A program made the position numbers and the translations under genes. DNA of 42,862 nt from Campylobacterales bacterium (GTDB taxonomy: Bacteria; Campylobacterota; Campylobacteria; Campylobacterales; Sulfurimonadaceae): assembly GCA_014859655.1 (NCBI GenBank), contig JACUTT010000018.1, forward strand, positions 1 through 42,862, in the 5' to 3' direction. The notes under the pieces were generated by a model. That model had not been told where the DNA came from, searched no databases, and worked only from the letters and a program-made list of their open reading frames with translations. The first letter of the stretch is position 1. Each line of letters starts with the position of its first letter. Positions 7,188-17,065 of the stretch are shown piece by piece.

Positions 7188-7985
7188 ATGTCAAGTCCTA
7201 AAAAACTATCAATCAACAGTATAAAAAAAGCTAAAAACGAACGTCTTTTGACCGTGATCACAGCCTATGATGCCCTTTTTGCGACGCTGTTTGAAGAGAG
7301 TGCCGACATTATCCTCGTGGGTGATAGTCTCAACATGAGTTTCAATGGCAAAGCGGACACCCTGAGCGCGACGCTTGATCAGATGATCTACCACACCAAC
7401 GCCGTCTGCCGAGGTGCAAAAAACACTTTTGTGATCTGCGATATGCCCTTTGGCACCTATAATAACGACGAAGAAGCGCTCAAAAACGCCATCCGTGTCT
7501 ACCAGGAGTCTCCTGCCGATGCCATCAAGATCGAAGGCGGAAAAGAGAAGGCGGCCCTTGTCCGCAACCTGTGCAAACACGGCATTGCCGTCTGCGGGCA
7601 CATCGGTCTGCTTCCGCAGTCAGTCCGTGCGGAAGGCGGCTATCTCGTCAAGGGAAAGACCCCTCACGACATCGAAAAACTGATCGAAGATGCCGAAGCG
7701 ATTGAAGATGCGGGCGTGTTTTGTCTTGTCGTAGAAGGCGTAAAAGCCGAGGCGGCCAAGCTGATAGCGGATGCGGTCAAGATACCTGTCATCGGCATTG
7801 GTGCGGGGAACGGCGTGGACGGACAGGTTCTGGTCTTTTCGGACATGCTGGGTCTTTTTGAGGCCTTTACGCCCAAGTTTGTCAAAAAATATATGGACGG
7901 TTCCACCCTCGTCAAAGAGGCGGTAAAGAGCTTCAAAAACGAGATTGAAAACCGCACATTTCCTCAACAGGAACACACCTATTGA
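7188..7985 (+). CDS. panB: 3-methyl-2-oxobutanoate hydroxymethyltransferase
   Basis: This TIM-barrel enzyme adds a hydroxymethyl group from methylene-tetrahydrofolate to alpha-ketoisovalerate, the first pantothenate step. It has 265 residues and the family segments [39 protein letters not shown] and [14 protein letters not shown] precedes ATG 7188. Its TGA stop shares one base with the ruvB ATG, indicating coupled translation. Confidence 0.96.
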   Translation: MSSPKKLSINSIKKAKNERLLTVITAYDALFATLFEESADIILVGDSLNMSFNGKADTLSATLDQMIYHTNAVCRGAKNTFVICDMPFGTYNNDEEALKNAIRVYQESPADAIKIEGGKEKAALVRNLCKHGIAVCGHIGLLPQSVRAEGGYLVKGKTPHDIEKLIEDAEAIEDAGVFCLVVEGVKAEAAKLIADAVKIPVIGIGAGNGVDGQVLVFSDMLGLFEAFTPKFVKKYMDGSTLVKEAVKSFKNEIENRTFPQQEHTY

Positions 7986-8995
7986 TGGAACGTATTGTTG
8001 AGATAGAGAAGTTTACCACCGAGACAGAGCTGGAGAGATCGCTGCGCCCGGACTGCTGGGATGAGTACATCGGCCAGGAACAGCTGAAAAAAAACCTCGG
8101 CGTCTTTATAGAGGCGAGCAAAAAACGCGGCGAGGCACTTGACCATGTTCTATTTTACGGCCCTCCGGGTCTGGGCAAGACGACCCTGGGGCTCATCATC
8201 GCCAGCGAGATGAACACCAACATCAAGGTCACTGCCGCGCCGATGATAGAAAAAAGCGGTGATCTCGCGGCGATCTTGACCAACCTCGAAGAAGGCGACA
8301 TTCTCTTCATCGACGAGATCCACCGTCTCTCGCCTGCGGTCGAAGAGATCTTGTACCCTGCTATGGAAGACTTTCGGCTCGACATCATCATCGGCAGCGG
8401 TCCGGCCGCGCAGACGGTCAAGATCGACCTGCCCAACTTTACACTTATCGGCGCCACGACCCGGGCCGGAATGCTTTCCAACCCGCTTCGCGACCGCTTC
8501 GGTATGAACTTCAGACTGCAGTTTTACAACCCCGAAGAGCTGGCGACCATCATCGAAAAGGCCTCTCACAAGCTGGACAAGCCCATCGGCAGAGAAGCCG
8601 CACTGGAGATCTCGCGCCGCAGCCGGGGAACGCCCCGCATCGCCCTGCGTCTGCTGCGCCGTGTGCGTGACTTTGCTGAGGTGGCGGATGAGCTGAGCAT
8701 TCTTTTGGAGCGTACGCAGTATGCACTCAATGAGCTGGGCATCAACGACAACGGCTTTGACGAGATGGACCTTCGCCTTCTGAACCTTCTGCTTGATGCC
8801 AAAGGCAAGGCGATGGGACTGAGCACCATCGCCGCCGCGCTTAGCGAGGACGAGGGAACGATAGAGGATGTTTTCGAACCCTATCTTTTGGCCAACGGCT
8901 ATCTCGAACGTACGGCGCGCGGGCGTATCGCCACGAAGAAGACCTATGAGACTTTGAAGTTTACACCATTGCAAGAAGACGACACGCTTTTTTAG
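7985..8995 (+). CDS. ruvB: Holliday junction branch migration helicase RuvB
   Basis: This is the AAA+ motor of RuvAB branch migration, 336 residues. Walker A is GPPGLGKT (59-66) and Walker B is [10 protein letters not shown]. The sensor region GATTRAGML, the arginine-finger region [13 protein letters not shown], and the C-terminal winged helix ending in RTARGRIAT follow. An in-frame TTG at 7982 exists, but ATG 7985 in the TGATG overlap with panB is the better start. Confidence 0.97.
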   Translation: MERIVEIEKFTTETELERSLRPDCWDEYIGQEQLKKNLGVFIEASKKRGEALDHVLFYGPPGLGKTTLGLIIASEMNTNIKVTAAPMIEKSGDLAAILTNLEEGDILFIDEIHRLSPAVEEILYPAMEDFRLDIIIGSGPAAQTVKIDLPNFTLIGATTRAGMLSNPLRDRFGMNFRLQFYNPEELATIIEKASHKLDKPIGREAALEISRRSRGTPRIALRLLRRVRDFAEVADELSILLERTQYALNELGINDNGFDEMDLRLLNLLLDAKGKAMGLSTIAAALSEDEGTIEDVFEPYLLANGYLERTARGRIATKKTYETLKFTPLQEDDTLF

Positions 8996-9020
8996 TCAAC
9001 ATTATTCGGGAGAATTTTCA

Positions 9021-10067
9021 ATGCGTCCACAACACTTTCTGCTGCTGCTTTTTACCTTTGCCCTGTACTGGATGTATGAGCTCTATCATGCCTATTGGAT
9101 GCCCATCCTCATCGGTTCGCTTCTGGCGATTTCGACCTCAAACATACAAAAAAGATTCCTTCTGCTGTTTAAAAACAACCTCATAGCCGCCCTGCTTTCG
9201 AGTGTTCTGCTGGCCATCCTGCTCTTTGCTCCGCTAAGCTACTTTTTAACGGCCCTGACCATGAAGCTGCAGAGTGCAAACATCGACACCTTCGCCTATG
9301 TGTATACAAAGATCGAAATGTGGATCATAAGCCTGCCCGAGTCTTTGGATTTTCTAAAAGTCCAGCTTATCAATTTTATCGACTACAACCACCTGACCGT
9401 ATTGGCCGGTGACTCGCTAGGACTCGCGGCAAGTCTGGGGAAATACAGCGCCTCCTTTTTAAAAGATGCCTTTTTGATCATCATCTTTTACTTTTTTGCC
9501 CAGTACTACGGCAAAACCATTATGCACTATCTCATCAAGATCATCCGCCTCCCCCAGCAGGATACCACCCTGCTGAGCATTGAAGTCTCCAATGTCATGA
9601 GCGTCGTTTTCTACTCCATCATCGCAACCGCGACCCTTGAAGGAGCGCTTTTTGGGATGATGATCAGCCTGATCGGCTATAATGGTCTTCTGTTTGGTTT
9701 TATCTACGGTTTTGCCTCTTTGATCCCTATCGTCGGCGGGGCCTTGATGTGGGTGCCCTTTATGATCTACGAACTCTCGCTCGGACACACCGGCAACGCC
9801 CTTATCATTGCCGTCTACTCGATCATCGTGATCTCCATCGTTGCGGACACCTTTGTCAAACCGCTCATTATCAAGTATATCAATCTTAACATCATCAAAT
9901 CCAGCACCAAGACCAACGAACTTCTTATCTTCTTCTCTATACTGGCGGGATTGACGGCATTTGGTTTTTGGGGAATGATACTCGGACCCGCGATCACCTC
10001 GTTTTTTATGGCACTTCTCAAGCTCTACGAGATGCGCGAAGAGGATTATCCTACAACGCAAAAGTAA
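9021..10067 (+). CDS. AI-2E/PerM family membrane transporter
   Basis: This 348-residue polytopic protein belongs to the UPF0118/AI-2E exporter-like family. It has paired N-terminal membrane segments, a long soluble stretch around residues 75-140, and the conserved C-terminal block GFIYGFASLIPIVGGALMWVPF followed by FGFWGMILGPAI. GGGAGAA lies before ATG 9021, 25 nt after ruvB. The substrate cannot be read from sequence, and the AI-2 label is historical. It converges with lgt with only 3 bp between. Confidence 0.85.
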   Translation: MRPQHFLLLLFTFALYWMYELYHAYWMPILIGSLLAISTSNIQKRFLLLFKNNLIAALLSSVLLAILLFAPLSYFLTALTMKLQSANIDTFAYVYTKIEMWIISLPESLDFLKVQLINFIDYNHLTVLAGDSLGLAASLGKYSASFLKDAFLIIIFYFFAQYYGKTIMHYLIKIIRLPQQDTTLLSIEVSNVMSVVFYSIIATATLEGALFGMMISLIGYNGLLFGFIYGFASLIPIVGGALMWVPFMIYELSLGHTGNALIIAVYSIIVISIVADTFVKPLIIKYINLNIIKSSTKTNELLIFFSILAGLTAFGFWGMILGPAITSFFMALLKLYEMREEDYPTTQK

Positions 10068-10070
10068 TGT

Positions 10071-10904
10071 TTACAGCTTCAAACGGCGGGGGTATCTTTT
10101 TTTTGAAAGGCAGTAGATCCCGGCCAGCGAGATAAAAATCATCGGCAAGGATAGAAGCTGCCCCTGCGTCATCCACTCTCCATAGACATACCCCAGCTGG
10201 CTGTCAGGCGCGCGCCAAAACTCCGCGACAAAGCGCGCCAGACCGTAGAGCGCACCGTAAATCAGCGTCAGACCGCCGGCAAAGGCAAGACGTTTACGGA
10301 TCGCATAAATGACAAGCGCGACCACGACACCCTCGAGTGCCGCTTCATAAAGCTGGGAAGGATGGCGCAGGATACCGTCGACATAGATCCCCCACGAAAC
10401 CTCCGTTGTCCGTCCGATGAGCTCTTGGTTTAAGAAGTTTCCTATGCGCCCGAAAATGTAGCCAACCGGAACGGCGATCGCGACGATATCCATCAAAAAC
10501 CAGAAAGAGTACTTGTGCTTGCGCGCAAAAAGGTAGCTGCCGAGCAAAAAACCGAGCAAAGCGCCGTGATAGCTCATCCCGCGGATGCCTACAAACTCCC
10601 CGTTCTCGTCAAAGGGGTTGAAGATCTGCCAGGGATGGGTAAGATAATAGCTGGTATTGGGATCGTAAAAAAGGATGTAGCCCAGACGCGCGCCCAGGAT
10701 CACGCCGATCTCGATCCAGATGAAGTAGTCGTCCAAAATCCCCTTCTCTATGGGCAGTTTGTCTCGTGTGACGATCCATTTCGCCATAAAGAGCGCGGAG
10801 AGAAGTGCGAGGACATACATTATCCCGTACCAGTGGACGTTGAGGCCAAAGAGGCTGAAGGCTACAGGTTCAAAATGCTCGTAGATATGGTTCCAAAAGT
10901 TCAT
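10071..10904 (-). CDS. lgt: Prolipoprotein diacylglyceryl transferase
   Basis: Lgt adds diacylglycerol to the lipobox cysteine of preprolipoproteins in the inner membrane. The 277-residue protein has multiple membrane helices and the family signatures HWYGIMYV, GARLGYILFYD, GIRGMSYHGALLG, GRIGNFLNQELIGR and HPSQLYEA, including the expected His, Arg and Asn residues. It would process, among others, the lipoprotein encoded at 19.1-20.4 kb. Confidence 0.96.
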   Translation of the reverse strand: MNFWNHIYEHFEPVAFSLFGLNVHWYGIMYVLALLSALFMAKWIVTRDKLPIEKGILDDYFIWIEIGVILGARLGYILFYDPNTSYYLTHPWQIFNPFDENGEFVGIRGMSYHGALLGFLLGSYLFARKHKYSFWFLMDIVAIAVPVGYIFGRIGNFLNQELIGRTTEVSWGIYVDGILRHPSQLYEAALEGVVVALVIYAIRKRLAFAGGLTLIYGALYGLARFVAEFWRAPDSQLGYVYGEWMTQGQLLSLPMIFISLAGIYCLSKKRYPRRLKL

Positions 10905-10955
10905 AGTGCTCCAAAATTATGTTTTTGCAAGCACCCAAACGCTGCTATAGCAGGT

Positions 10956-12251
10956 TTAGGCTTTCTCTTCGAGGGCATCGGCGATGAGTTCGATGGGGTT
11001 TTTGAAGAGGGTGTCCACATTTCCCTCGAACATCGCGTTGGTCAGCTGCATTCGGCACGCCGAGCATTCCGAGGAGACATACTCCGCCTGGGTCTCTTTG
11101 ATCATGGCCGCCTTCGGTTTTCCCGCCGCCTGGGCAAAATGGAATTTCTCCGTCTGCATCGTCACCCCGCCAAAGCCGCAGCAGCGGTTCGGATCGCTCA
11201 TCTCGACCAGGTTGTAGTTCTCTCTCAGGAGGCTTCTAGGCTCTTTGAAAATCCCCTGCATCTTCTTCGCATGGCAGGGGTCGTGGTAAGTGATACGCAT
11301 ATCTTTTCCGTCGTGCTCTTTCAAGAGATCGTGGATATTCGTCATTTTTTCCAACCACTCGGTCACCATGTAGATCTTGCTTTTGAGCTTGAGCGCTCGC
11401 TCTCTCCACTCGCTCTGGTCGTGGAAATAGTGCTCGTAGTCGATCTTGATCATTGCCGAACAGGTCGCCTCGGGGATGATGATCGCTTCGACATCGTCTA
11501 TAAAACTCTCAAAATACTCGATGTTCTTTTTAGCCAGCGCGTCGACTGTGTTAAAGTCTCCGGTAAAGTAAGCCGGCGCCGAGCAGCACATCTGTCCCTT
11601 TGCCAAAAAGGCGTTGATATGCAGCTCTTTGAGCACCTTGAGCAAAGAGTCGCCGATGTTGGTGTAGTTGTAGTTGGCAAGACAGCCGATGAAGATAGCG
11701 ACCGTCCGCTCTCCTCCGTTGTCGATATTTTCGGGGTATTTGTTGAGAAAAGAGGTCTTGCCCAGTGCCGGAAGCAGCCTATCTTTTTTGATGATGGGCA
11801 GGGAGAAGCGCGGCAACATAGAGCTCTTCTCGGGCTTGATCTTGAACCCGCAGGTCTGAAAGACGTAGCCGAGCTTAAACATGAGGTCCATCATTGTTCT
11901 GTGGCGCAGCAGGTAGAAGAAAACCCGCTTGAACCAGGCGATACCGAACTTATCGGCGATATCTGCGCGGACCTGCTCGATGACCATATCTGTCGGAAGC
12001 GACTTGGGGCAGACCTCGACACAGGCCGTACACAAGAAACAGCTCTCGAAGATGTCTTTGGCGTTCTTATCCAGCTCCAGTTTGCCTTTTTGGTAGGCGC
12101 CCAAAAGATCAAGAAAACCGCGCGGGCTGGTGACCTCATCTGCATTGACATTGTAAATCGTACAGACGGGGACGCACTTTGCGCACTTGACACAGGGGTC
12201 CGTAAACTCTGCAAAATTAAATATTTCTTCGGGTTTTTTAGCTTCTTTCAC
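10956..12251 (-). CDS. (Fe-S)-binding oxidoreductase subunit, GlpC/HdrD/LutA-like
   Basis: The 431-residue protein has two N-terminal 4Fe-4S motifs (CVKCAKCVPVC and CFLCTACVEVCP) and two C-terminal CCG-type regions (FIGCLANYNY with MCCSAPAYF, then HDPCHAKK with RCCGFGG). This layout is shared by GlpC, glycolate oxidase iron-sulfur subunits and heterodisulfide reductase D; it should pass electrons from a dehydrogenase to quinone. The start is a GTG at 12251 with a weak ribosome site. It follows hemN with 15 nt between, an arrangement I recall from Campylobacter (Cj0992c-Cj0991c). The partner dehydrogenase is not in the window. Confidence 0.85.
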   Translation of the reverse strand: MKEAKKPEEIFNFAEFTDPCVKCAKCVPVCTIYNVNADEVTSPRGFLDLLGAYQKGKLELDKNAKDIFESCFLCTACVEVCPKSLPTDMVIEQVRADIADKFGIAWFKRVFFYLLRHRTMMDLMFKLGYVFQTCGFKIKPEKSSMLPRFSLPIIKKDRLLPALGKTSFLNKYPENIDNGGERTVAIFIGCLANYNYTNIGDSLLKVLKELHINAFLAKGQMCCSAPAYFTGDFNTVDALAKKNIEYFESFIDDVEAIIIPEATCSAMIKIDYEHYFHDQSEWRERALKLKSKIYMVTEWLEKMTNIHDLLKEHDGKDMRITYHDPCHAKKMQGIFKEPRSLLRENYNLVEMSDPNRCCGFGGVTMQTEKFHFAQAAGKPKAAMIKETQAEYVSSECSACRMQLTNAMFEGNVDTLFKNPIELIADALEEKA

Positions 12252-12266
12252 TGTCCGTCTTTCAAA

Positions 12267-13634
12267 TTAAACTGTTTTGGAAAAGGTTTTTTCATTTCCC
12301 GAATGCACTTTCATGTAGGCATCGAAGGGCATCACTATGTTACGAATCAGCATCGTCCCCGTTGAGAAGACCTCGATCTTCTCATCACTCACGGCCACAA
12401 GTTCAGCTGCTTCAAACTCTTTTAAAGCCTCAAGCGCATCGGCGAAATACTCTTTGAAATTGATAGCGAATAATGACTCAAAACGCTTGATATCCAGCTT
12501 GAAGTTACTCATTAGTTCCATAATCACAAACTGTCGGATCCGGTCGTCTTCGCTCAGTACAATACCGCGCTCGAAAGGAAGTTTTCCCGCATCGATCGCC
12601 GCTTCATACTCCGCCATCTCTTTGTGGTTTTGCGCGTAGTAGTCTACGCCCTCGCCTATGGAGGTGATGCCGATGCCGATAAGATCCGCGCCCCCTTTGG
12701 TCGTGTAGCCCTGGAAGTTTCGGTGAAGCTCGCCCTTCTCTATGGCCAGAAACAGCTCGTCGCCCGGCTTGGCGAAGTGGTCCATTCCGATCATCTTGTA
12801 GCCGTTGTGCTCGAAGAAATCTATGGTGTATTTCAAGATATTGAGCTTGACATCAGGACGTGGCAGGGTCGTCTCGTCGATCTTGCGCATCGTCTTTTTC
12901 AGCCAGGGCACATGCGCGTAGTTGAAGACGGCCAGACGGTCAGGGTCAAGGGTAAGCGTAAGCTCAAGCGTCTTCTTGAAGCTCTCGAAGGTCTGGTAGG
13001 GAAGGCCGTAGATCAGATCGACATTGATGCTATTTATCCCGTATTTTCGGGCAAGATCGACCGCATTTTTCGTGATGTCGTAGGGCTGGATGCGATGCAC
13101 CGCGGTCTGCACCTTCTCGTCAAAGTCCTGCTGGCCGAAGCTCACACGGTTGAAGCCGTTTTCGACCATCAGTTTCATCTGCTCTTCATCCAGAAAACGC
13201 GGATCGATCTCGCAGCTCACCTCGGCATCTTTTTGAAAATTCGCAAAGGTCTCTTTGATCTTTGCAATGATGCGTCCGAGCTGCTCTGCGGAAAAGAAGG
13301 TCGGTGTTCCGCCGCCGAAGTGAAGTTGCATCACCTCTCGGGAGGTGTCAAGATGCGCTTTGAGTATCTCCATCTCTGCAAAAAGATAGTCGATGTAGCG
13401 CTCTTTCTTCTCCTCTTTTGAGGTAAAGACGACGTTGCAGCCGCAAAAGTAGCAGGCAGAACGGCAAAAGGGAAGATGAAAATAGAGTGAAAGCGGACGG
13501 GAACTCTCCTGGTTCTCGAGCTTGCTGATGTAGGTCGTGTAGCTGAAGCTGTCTGAAAACTCTAAGGCGGTAGGGTAGGAAGTGTAGCGCGGTCCCGGTT
13601 TGGAATATTTTATGTATTTTTCAAAATCCAGCAT
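12267..13634 (-). CDS. hemN: Oxygen-independent coproporphyrinogen III dehydrogenase
   Basis: This radical SAM enzyme makes protoporphyrinogen for heme without oxygen. It has 455 residues and the HemN-specific cluster motif [15 protein letters not shown], with the extra Cys after CxxxCxxC. GGGTPTF, EIDPRF and RVSFGQQDF segments follow. ATG 13634 is preceded by AGGGTG and by TATAAA about 20 nt upstream on this strand. Similarity covers the full length, unlike the shorter HemW proteins. Confidence 0.94.
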   Translation of the reverse strand: MLDFEKYIKYSKPGPRYTSYPTALEFSDSFSYTTYISKLENQESSRPLSLYFHLPFCRSACYFCGCNVVFTSKEEKKERYIDYLFAEMEILKAHLDTSREVMQLHFGGGTPTFFSAEQLGRIIAKIKETFANFQKDAEVSCEIDPRFLDEEQMKLMVENGFNRVSFGQQDFDEKVQTAVHRIQPYDITKNAVDLARKYGINSINVDLIYGLPYQTFESFKKTLELTLTLDPDRLAVFNYAHVPWLKKTMRKIDETTLPRPDVKLNILKYTIDFFEHNGYKMIGMDHFAKPGDELFLAIEKGELHRNFQGYTTKGGADLIGIGITSIGEGVDYYAQNHKEMAEYEAAIDAGKLPFERGIVLSEDDRIRQFVIMELMSNFKLDIKRFESLFAINFKEYFADALEALKEFEAAELVAVSDEKIEVFSTGTMLIRNIVMPFDAYMKVHSGNEKTFSKTV

Positions 13635-13759
13635 TTTTCACCCTAATAATCATTTTTATAATGGGCGATTATGCCTAAAGGCGTCTAAAAAAGAGTTAAA
13701 GCGCTTCTGTGAGCTGTCTGCAGTGAAGGAAAAGGGTCTAAATTTAACCATATTTTTGC

Positions 13760-13765
13760 TATACT
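13760..13765 (+). promoter_or_regulatory. Extended -10 box of serS
   Basis: TGCTATACT gives an extended -10 (TGn plus TATACT), 26 nt before the serS ATG, in a T-rich context. Confidence 0.6.
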
Positions 13766-13791
13766 TAAAAACTTTTTACTCTAGGAATCCC

Positions 13792-15036
13792 ATGATCGAT
13801 ATCAAACTTTTACACAAAGACTTTGAGGGTGTGGCCCAGATGCTGCAGCGCCGCAAAGTCGATCCTTTGCTGCTTGAAGAGCTGCGCTCAGTCCACCAGG
13901 TCTACAAGCGCATTCGCCAGGAGCTTGAGAGTGCCCAGGCCCTGCAAAATGAAAAATCAAAACTTTTCGGTATCTACAAACATGAGAGGAAAGATGTCGC
14001 CGCGCTCAAAGCCGAAGTCGATGCCAACAAGATCGTCATCGCCGACAAGCAGGAACTCTGCCGCGCTGAAGAAGAGAAGCTCGACACCATTCTCAGCGCT
14101 ATCCCCAACATCCCCGACGAAGACGTCCCCGTCGGCGCAGATGAAGAGGAAAACATCGAACTCAAAAGGGTTCTTGAGCCGCGCAGCTTCGACTTTACGC
14201 CCAAAGAGCACTGGGAACTGGCCGAGAACAACCAGTGGATCAGCTTTGAAAAAGGAGTGAAACTCGCCAAAAGCCGCTTTTCGGTAATGCAGGGCATGGG
14301 CGCGAAACTCGAACGCGCGCTGGTGAACTTTATGCTTGACTTCAACAGCGAACGCGGTTTTGCGGAGTACTCCCTGCCCGTCATCACCAATGCAGAGTGT
14401 CTTATGGGCACCGGACAGCTTCCGAAGTTCAAAGATGACCTCTACCGCCTTGAGAGCGAAGGGCTCTACCTCATCCCCACCGCCGAAGTGCCCCTGACCA
14501 ACCTTTATCAAGACGAGATCATCCCGCTTGATCAGCTGCCTCTAAAGATGACCGCCTTTACCCAGTGCTTCCGAAAAGAGGCCGGTGCGGCCGGACGCGA
14601 CACCCGCGGCATCATCCGCCAGCACCAGTTCCCAAAAGTCGAACTTGTCGCGATTGCCTCGCCCGAGCAGAGCGACGAAATCTTCACAGAGATGGTAGAG
14701 TGCGCCTCGGATATGCTCGAAGCCTTGGGCCTTCCCTTCAGACAGATGCAGCTGTGCACAGGCGACATGGGCTTCTCCGCCGCACGCACTATAGACCTCG
14801 AAGTGTGGCTGCCGGGCCAGGGCTGCTATAGGGAGATCTCTTCCATCTCCAACACAAGAGACTTCCAGGCAAGACGGGCCAAGATCCGTTTCAAAGACGG
14901 TAAGAAAAACTCCCTCGTCCACACCCTAAACGGCTCCTCTCTTGCGGTCGGACGCACGATCGTCGCGATCATGGAGAACTACCAGAACGAAGACGGCTCG
15001 ATCACCATTCCCGAGATTCTTAAACCTTACCTGTAA
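13792..15036 (+). CDS. serS: Serine--tRNA ligase
   Basis: This class II synthetase has 414 residues. It has an N-terminal coiled-coil arm (about residues 30-105) that grips the tRNA. Motif 2 is [25 protein letters not shown], and motif 3 is [11 protein letters not shown]. The ORF opens 64 codons upstream at 13600, but only ATG 13792 gives the family N-terminus ([11 protein letters not shown]), with AGGAA upstream and a promoter inside the apparent extension. Confidence 0.96.
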   Translation: MIDIKLLHKDFEGVAQMLQRRKVDPLLLEELRSVHQVYKRIRQELESAQALQNEKSKLFGIYKHERKDVAALKAEVDANKIVIADKQELCRAEEEKLDTILSAIPNIPDEDVPVGADEEENIELKRVLEPRSFDFTPKEHWELAENNQWISFEKGVKLAKSRFSVMQGMGAKLERALVNFMLDFNSERGFAEYSLPVITNAECLMGTGQLPKFKDDLYRLESEGLYLIPTAEVPLTNLYQDEIIPLDQLPLKMTAFTQCFRKEAGAAGRDTRGIIRQHQFPKVELVAIASPEQSDEIFTEMVECASDMLEALGLPFRQMQLCTGDMGFSAARTIDLEVWLPGQGCYREISSISNTRDFQARRAKIRFKDGKKNSLVHTLNGSSLAVGRTIVAIMENYQNEDGSITIPEILKPYL

Positions 15037-15042
15037 GTGCGC

Positions 15043-15076
15043 AGCCTGCTTTGGCAGGCTACTGGACTTTTTTAAA
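15043..15076 (+). terminator. Probable terminator of serS
   Basis: A perfect 7-bp stem AGCCTGC/GCAGGCT (15043-15060) with a 4-nt loop begins 6 nt after the stop codon. A six-T run follows about 8 nt later, so the U-tract is displaced from the stem; moderate confidence. Confidence 0.5.
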
Positions 15077-15146
15077 AAGATACTTTCTGCTGTGTTACCC
15101 CATCTGTTTTGCTGGTGCACCGAAATATCCAAGCGTGCCGCTAAAA

Positions 15147-15572
15147 TCATAGGGCACCTCTAAAGTGTTTTTGCAACTTCTTATATGAATACATTCCCGA
15201 GAGTTTTGCCCTCAGAGGGTAGAGTCTGCCAAGAGTGCTCCCCTGAAGATCAAAAGAGGTAAGTATCATGGCGCCGTGTCCTGCGGTTTTGCACCCTCAA
15301 AGGGGTCTCCTCAAGCGAAAAGAGCATTTTGGCGAAGTAAAGATACTCCTCAAGTACGTCCTTGCAGCGGCCAGCCTCCCCAGAGCTTCTCAGTCGACCT
15401 TTGTGCTGTGTTTTTCAGCCAGCTCGCAAAAGTCAAAGAGATGGCGCAGGGCTAGGTACTTATTACAGTGGTAGCCATGCTGCATCCCCGTGTGAAAAAA
15501 TGCATAGCAGGGCTGAAGAGGCGCGAAATAGCGCCAGGCAGCGCTCTTCCTCATCCGTATAAACAGGAGCAT
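15147..15572 (-). pseudogene. Decayed gene of unknown function, split across three frames
   Basis: Minus-strand frames hand over in order. Frame 1 (15572-15390) runs MLLFIRMRKSAAWRYFAPLQ to LFDFCELAEKHSTKVD. Frame 2 continues with SSGEAGRCKDVLEEYLYFAK and MLFSLEETPL. Frame 3 gives GHGAMILTSFDLQGSTLGRL and ends KKLQKHFRGAL at 15147. Together they read like one protein of about 140 residues with two frameshifts. I do not recognise the family. The start touches the stop of the upstream GGDEF gene (TAA then ATG), so it was probably its operon partner. The end overlaps a half-copy of the dispersed repeat. Competing plus-strand ORFs here look like shadows. Confidence 0.45.
15152..15164. repeat. Dispersed palindromic repeat, copy D (half)
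   Basis: Only the terminal GGGCACCTCTAAA is present, with no matching right arm nearby. It coincides with the 3' end of the decayed gene. Confidence 0.5.
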
Positions 15573-16922
15573 TTAGGCGTGCAGACGTACCTGGTTTCGC
15601 CCTGATTTTTTAGCGACATAGCAGGCCTGATCGGCGTGGTGCATCACCGCTTTGATGTCCTGCATCGACGCATCGAGCGTCGCCAAACCGATGCTGGCTC
15701 CGATGCTGAAATGCTGCTCTTCCCAGATAAAGTCATAAGCACCCGCCTTCTCGCAGATCTCCTGACAGACATTCAGGGCCTCCTGCTGGGTCACGTCTTG
15801 AAACAAGATCGCAAACTCGTCCCCGCCGAGCCTTCCTATGGAGCCCTTCTGGCCGACACTCTGTGCGAAAATGGAAGACATATCGCAAAGCAGCCTGTCG
15901 CCCGCGAGGTGCCCGACGGCATCGTTGATCGCCTTGAATTTGTCTAGATCGATGAAGGCCAGATGCGAAGAGGGCCTTGCAGCATCCATACCCTCAAAGG
16001 CATCAATCAGGATCTTTTCAAAGGAGAAGCGGTTGTAAAGTCCCGTCAGCATGTCGTGCGTCGCCATGTACTCGATGTCGGCAGTACGGCGCTTGACCTC
16101 CGCTTCTAGTGAGAGCGCATGGTTTTTGAGTTTTGTGTTCAGTGTAATATTGGCATCATTGCTCTGAGCGAGTTCGTCGGTTGTGTAGTTTATCTGATAG
16201 CCCAGCCAGAAGATAAGCCCCATGATGAGAAGAATGTTCAACTGGATAAAGGTCTGGTTCTCGACAAACAAAAACGCCGCCAAGAGCAGCCCGATGATGA
16301 TGACCGTACTGTTAAACTTTGTCCCCAGACACTCGCTGATGGTAATATGGCAGCTGTCGCAGCGCTTGTAGGGGGTGAAACACTGTTTGGCAAGAATACA
16401 GTTTTCGTTCAGATGCGAACGTGCACCGCCAATGGAGCTGACGCAGGTAAAAGAGGACTGTGCAGAGAGATCCGATTTAAACTTTTTACGCAGATTCTCA
16501 AGGCCGATGTAACTCAGCGCGGAGAGGCAAAAACCGAAATAGGCGCTGAGCATCATAAAGACACTGAGAAAACTCACCACACTCCAGGCAATGATCTCGG
16601 CGCCGCTATAGTAGAAAATAAGTGCCATCAAGGAGGCCATGAGCCGCAATATATGGTCAATGACGTCCATAGAGGTGTTGATCTGATAGTAACGGACATG
16701 GTGCTCGGAGATGTGCACAAGGTCGCGGGAAAATACTGCGCGGAAAAGCTTGTAGAAGAGCGTCGGAAGGCTGTACTCGGTGCCCAAAAAAATACTAAAA
16801 AACGTGATCGCAAAAAAGAGCCATACCAGGTCAATCTCACGAAAAAACAGCGAGGCTATAGCCAGCCAGCCCATTACGATACGCTGAAACTTCACATGTG
16901 AAGGCAGTGCCTCTTTATACAT
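15573..16922 (-). CDS. Membrane-bound GGDEF diguanylate cyclase
   Basis: This 449-residue protein probably makes cyclic di-GMP. Several N-terminal membrane helices (about residues 10-125, with FGFCLSALSYIG) may resemble DUF4395. Next come a cysteine-rich segment (CILAKQCFTPYKRCDSCHITISEC), two more helices, a coiled coil (LNTKLKNHALSLEAEVKRR) and a C-terminal GGDEF domain with the active-site motif RLGGDEF intact. No RxxD inhibitory site lies five residues before it. ATG 16922 has GGGGAG upstream; the longer ORF start at 16973 would begin inside a repeat. The cysteines suggest redox or metal sensing (inference). Confidence 0.88.
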   Translation of the reverse strand: MYKEALPSHVKFQRIVMGWLAIASLFFREIDLVWLFFAITFFSIFLGTEYSLPTLFYKLFRAVFSRDLVHISEHHVRYYQINTSMDVIDHILRLMASLMALIFYYSGAEIIAWSVVSFLSVFMMLSAYFGFCLSALSYIGLENLRKKFKSDLSAQSSFTCVSSIGGARSHLNENCILAKQCFTPYKRCDSCHITISECLGTKFNSTVIIIGLLLAAFLFVENQTFIQLNILLIMGLIFWLGYQINYTTDELAQSNDANITLNTKLKNHALSLEAEVKRRTADIEYMATHDMLTGLYNRFSFEKILIDAFEGMDAARPSSHLAFIDLDKFKAINDAVGHLAGDRLLCDMSSIFAQSVGQKGSIGRLGGDEFAILFQDVTQQEALNVCQEICEKAGAYDFIWEEQHFSIGASIGLATLDASMQDIKAVMHHADQACYVAKKSGRNQVRLHA

Positions 16923-16946
16923 CCTTGTGCTCCCCTTTAGACTTTT

Positions 16947-16985
16947 GGGCACCTCTAAAAACCCCAACTGCATTTTAGAGGTGCC
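16947..16985. repeat. Dispersed palindromic repeat, copy E (shortened)
   Basis: GGGCACCTCTAAAAACCCCA starts the element, but the right arm lacks the inner block, leaving a 13-bp stem (GGCACCTCTAAAA with TTTTAGAGGTGCC) and a run of seven Ts on the plus strand. It looks like a terminator, but no plus-strand gene precedes it; it lies between two minus-strand genes. Confidence 0.8.
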
Positions 16986-17065
16986 TTTTTTTCCATTATA
17001 TTATAAATTATAGCTATACAATGTTTATAAAACTTTAAAACTGCTCTCATAAAGCCCATCCGCCA

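Noticed and set aside
10515-12365. A 616-codon open frame on the plus strand
   Set aside because: It is antisense to lgt and the Fe-S protein, both certain, and its translation shows no domain and skewed His/Val/Asp content typical of an antisense shadow.
15268-15562. Plus-strand ORFs of 66-68 codons
   Set aside because: They lack ribosome sites and have low-complexity basic translations; the minus-strand frames give more protein-like, collinear sequence.
16947-16994. Rho-independent terminator on the plus strand
   Set aside because: The stem plus T run looks right, but no plus-strand gene precedes it; it is better explained as a shortened member of the dispersed repeat family.
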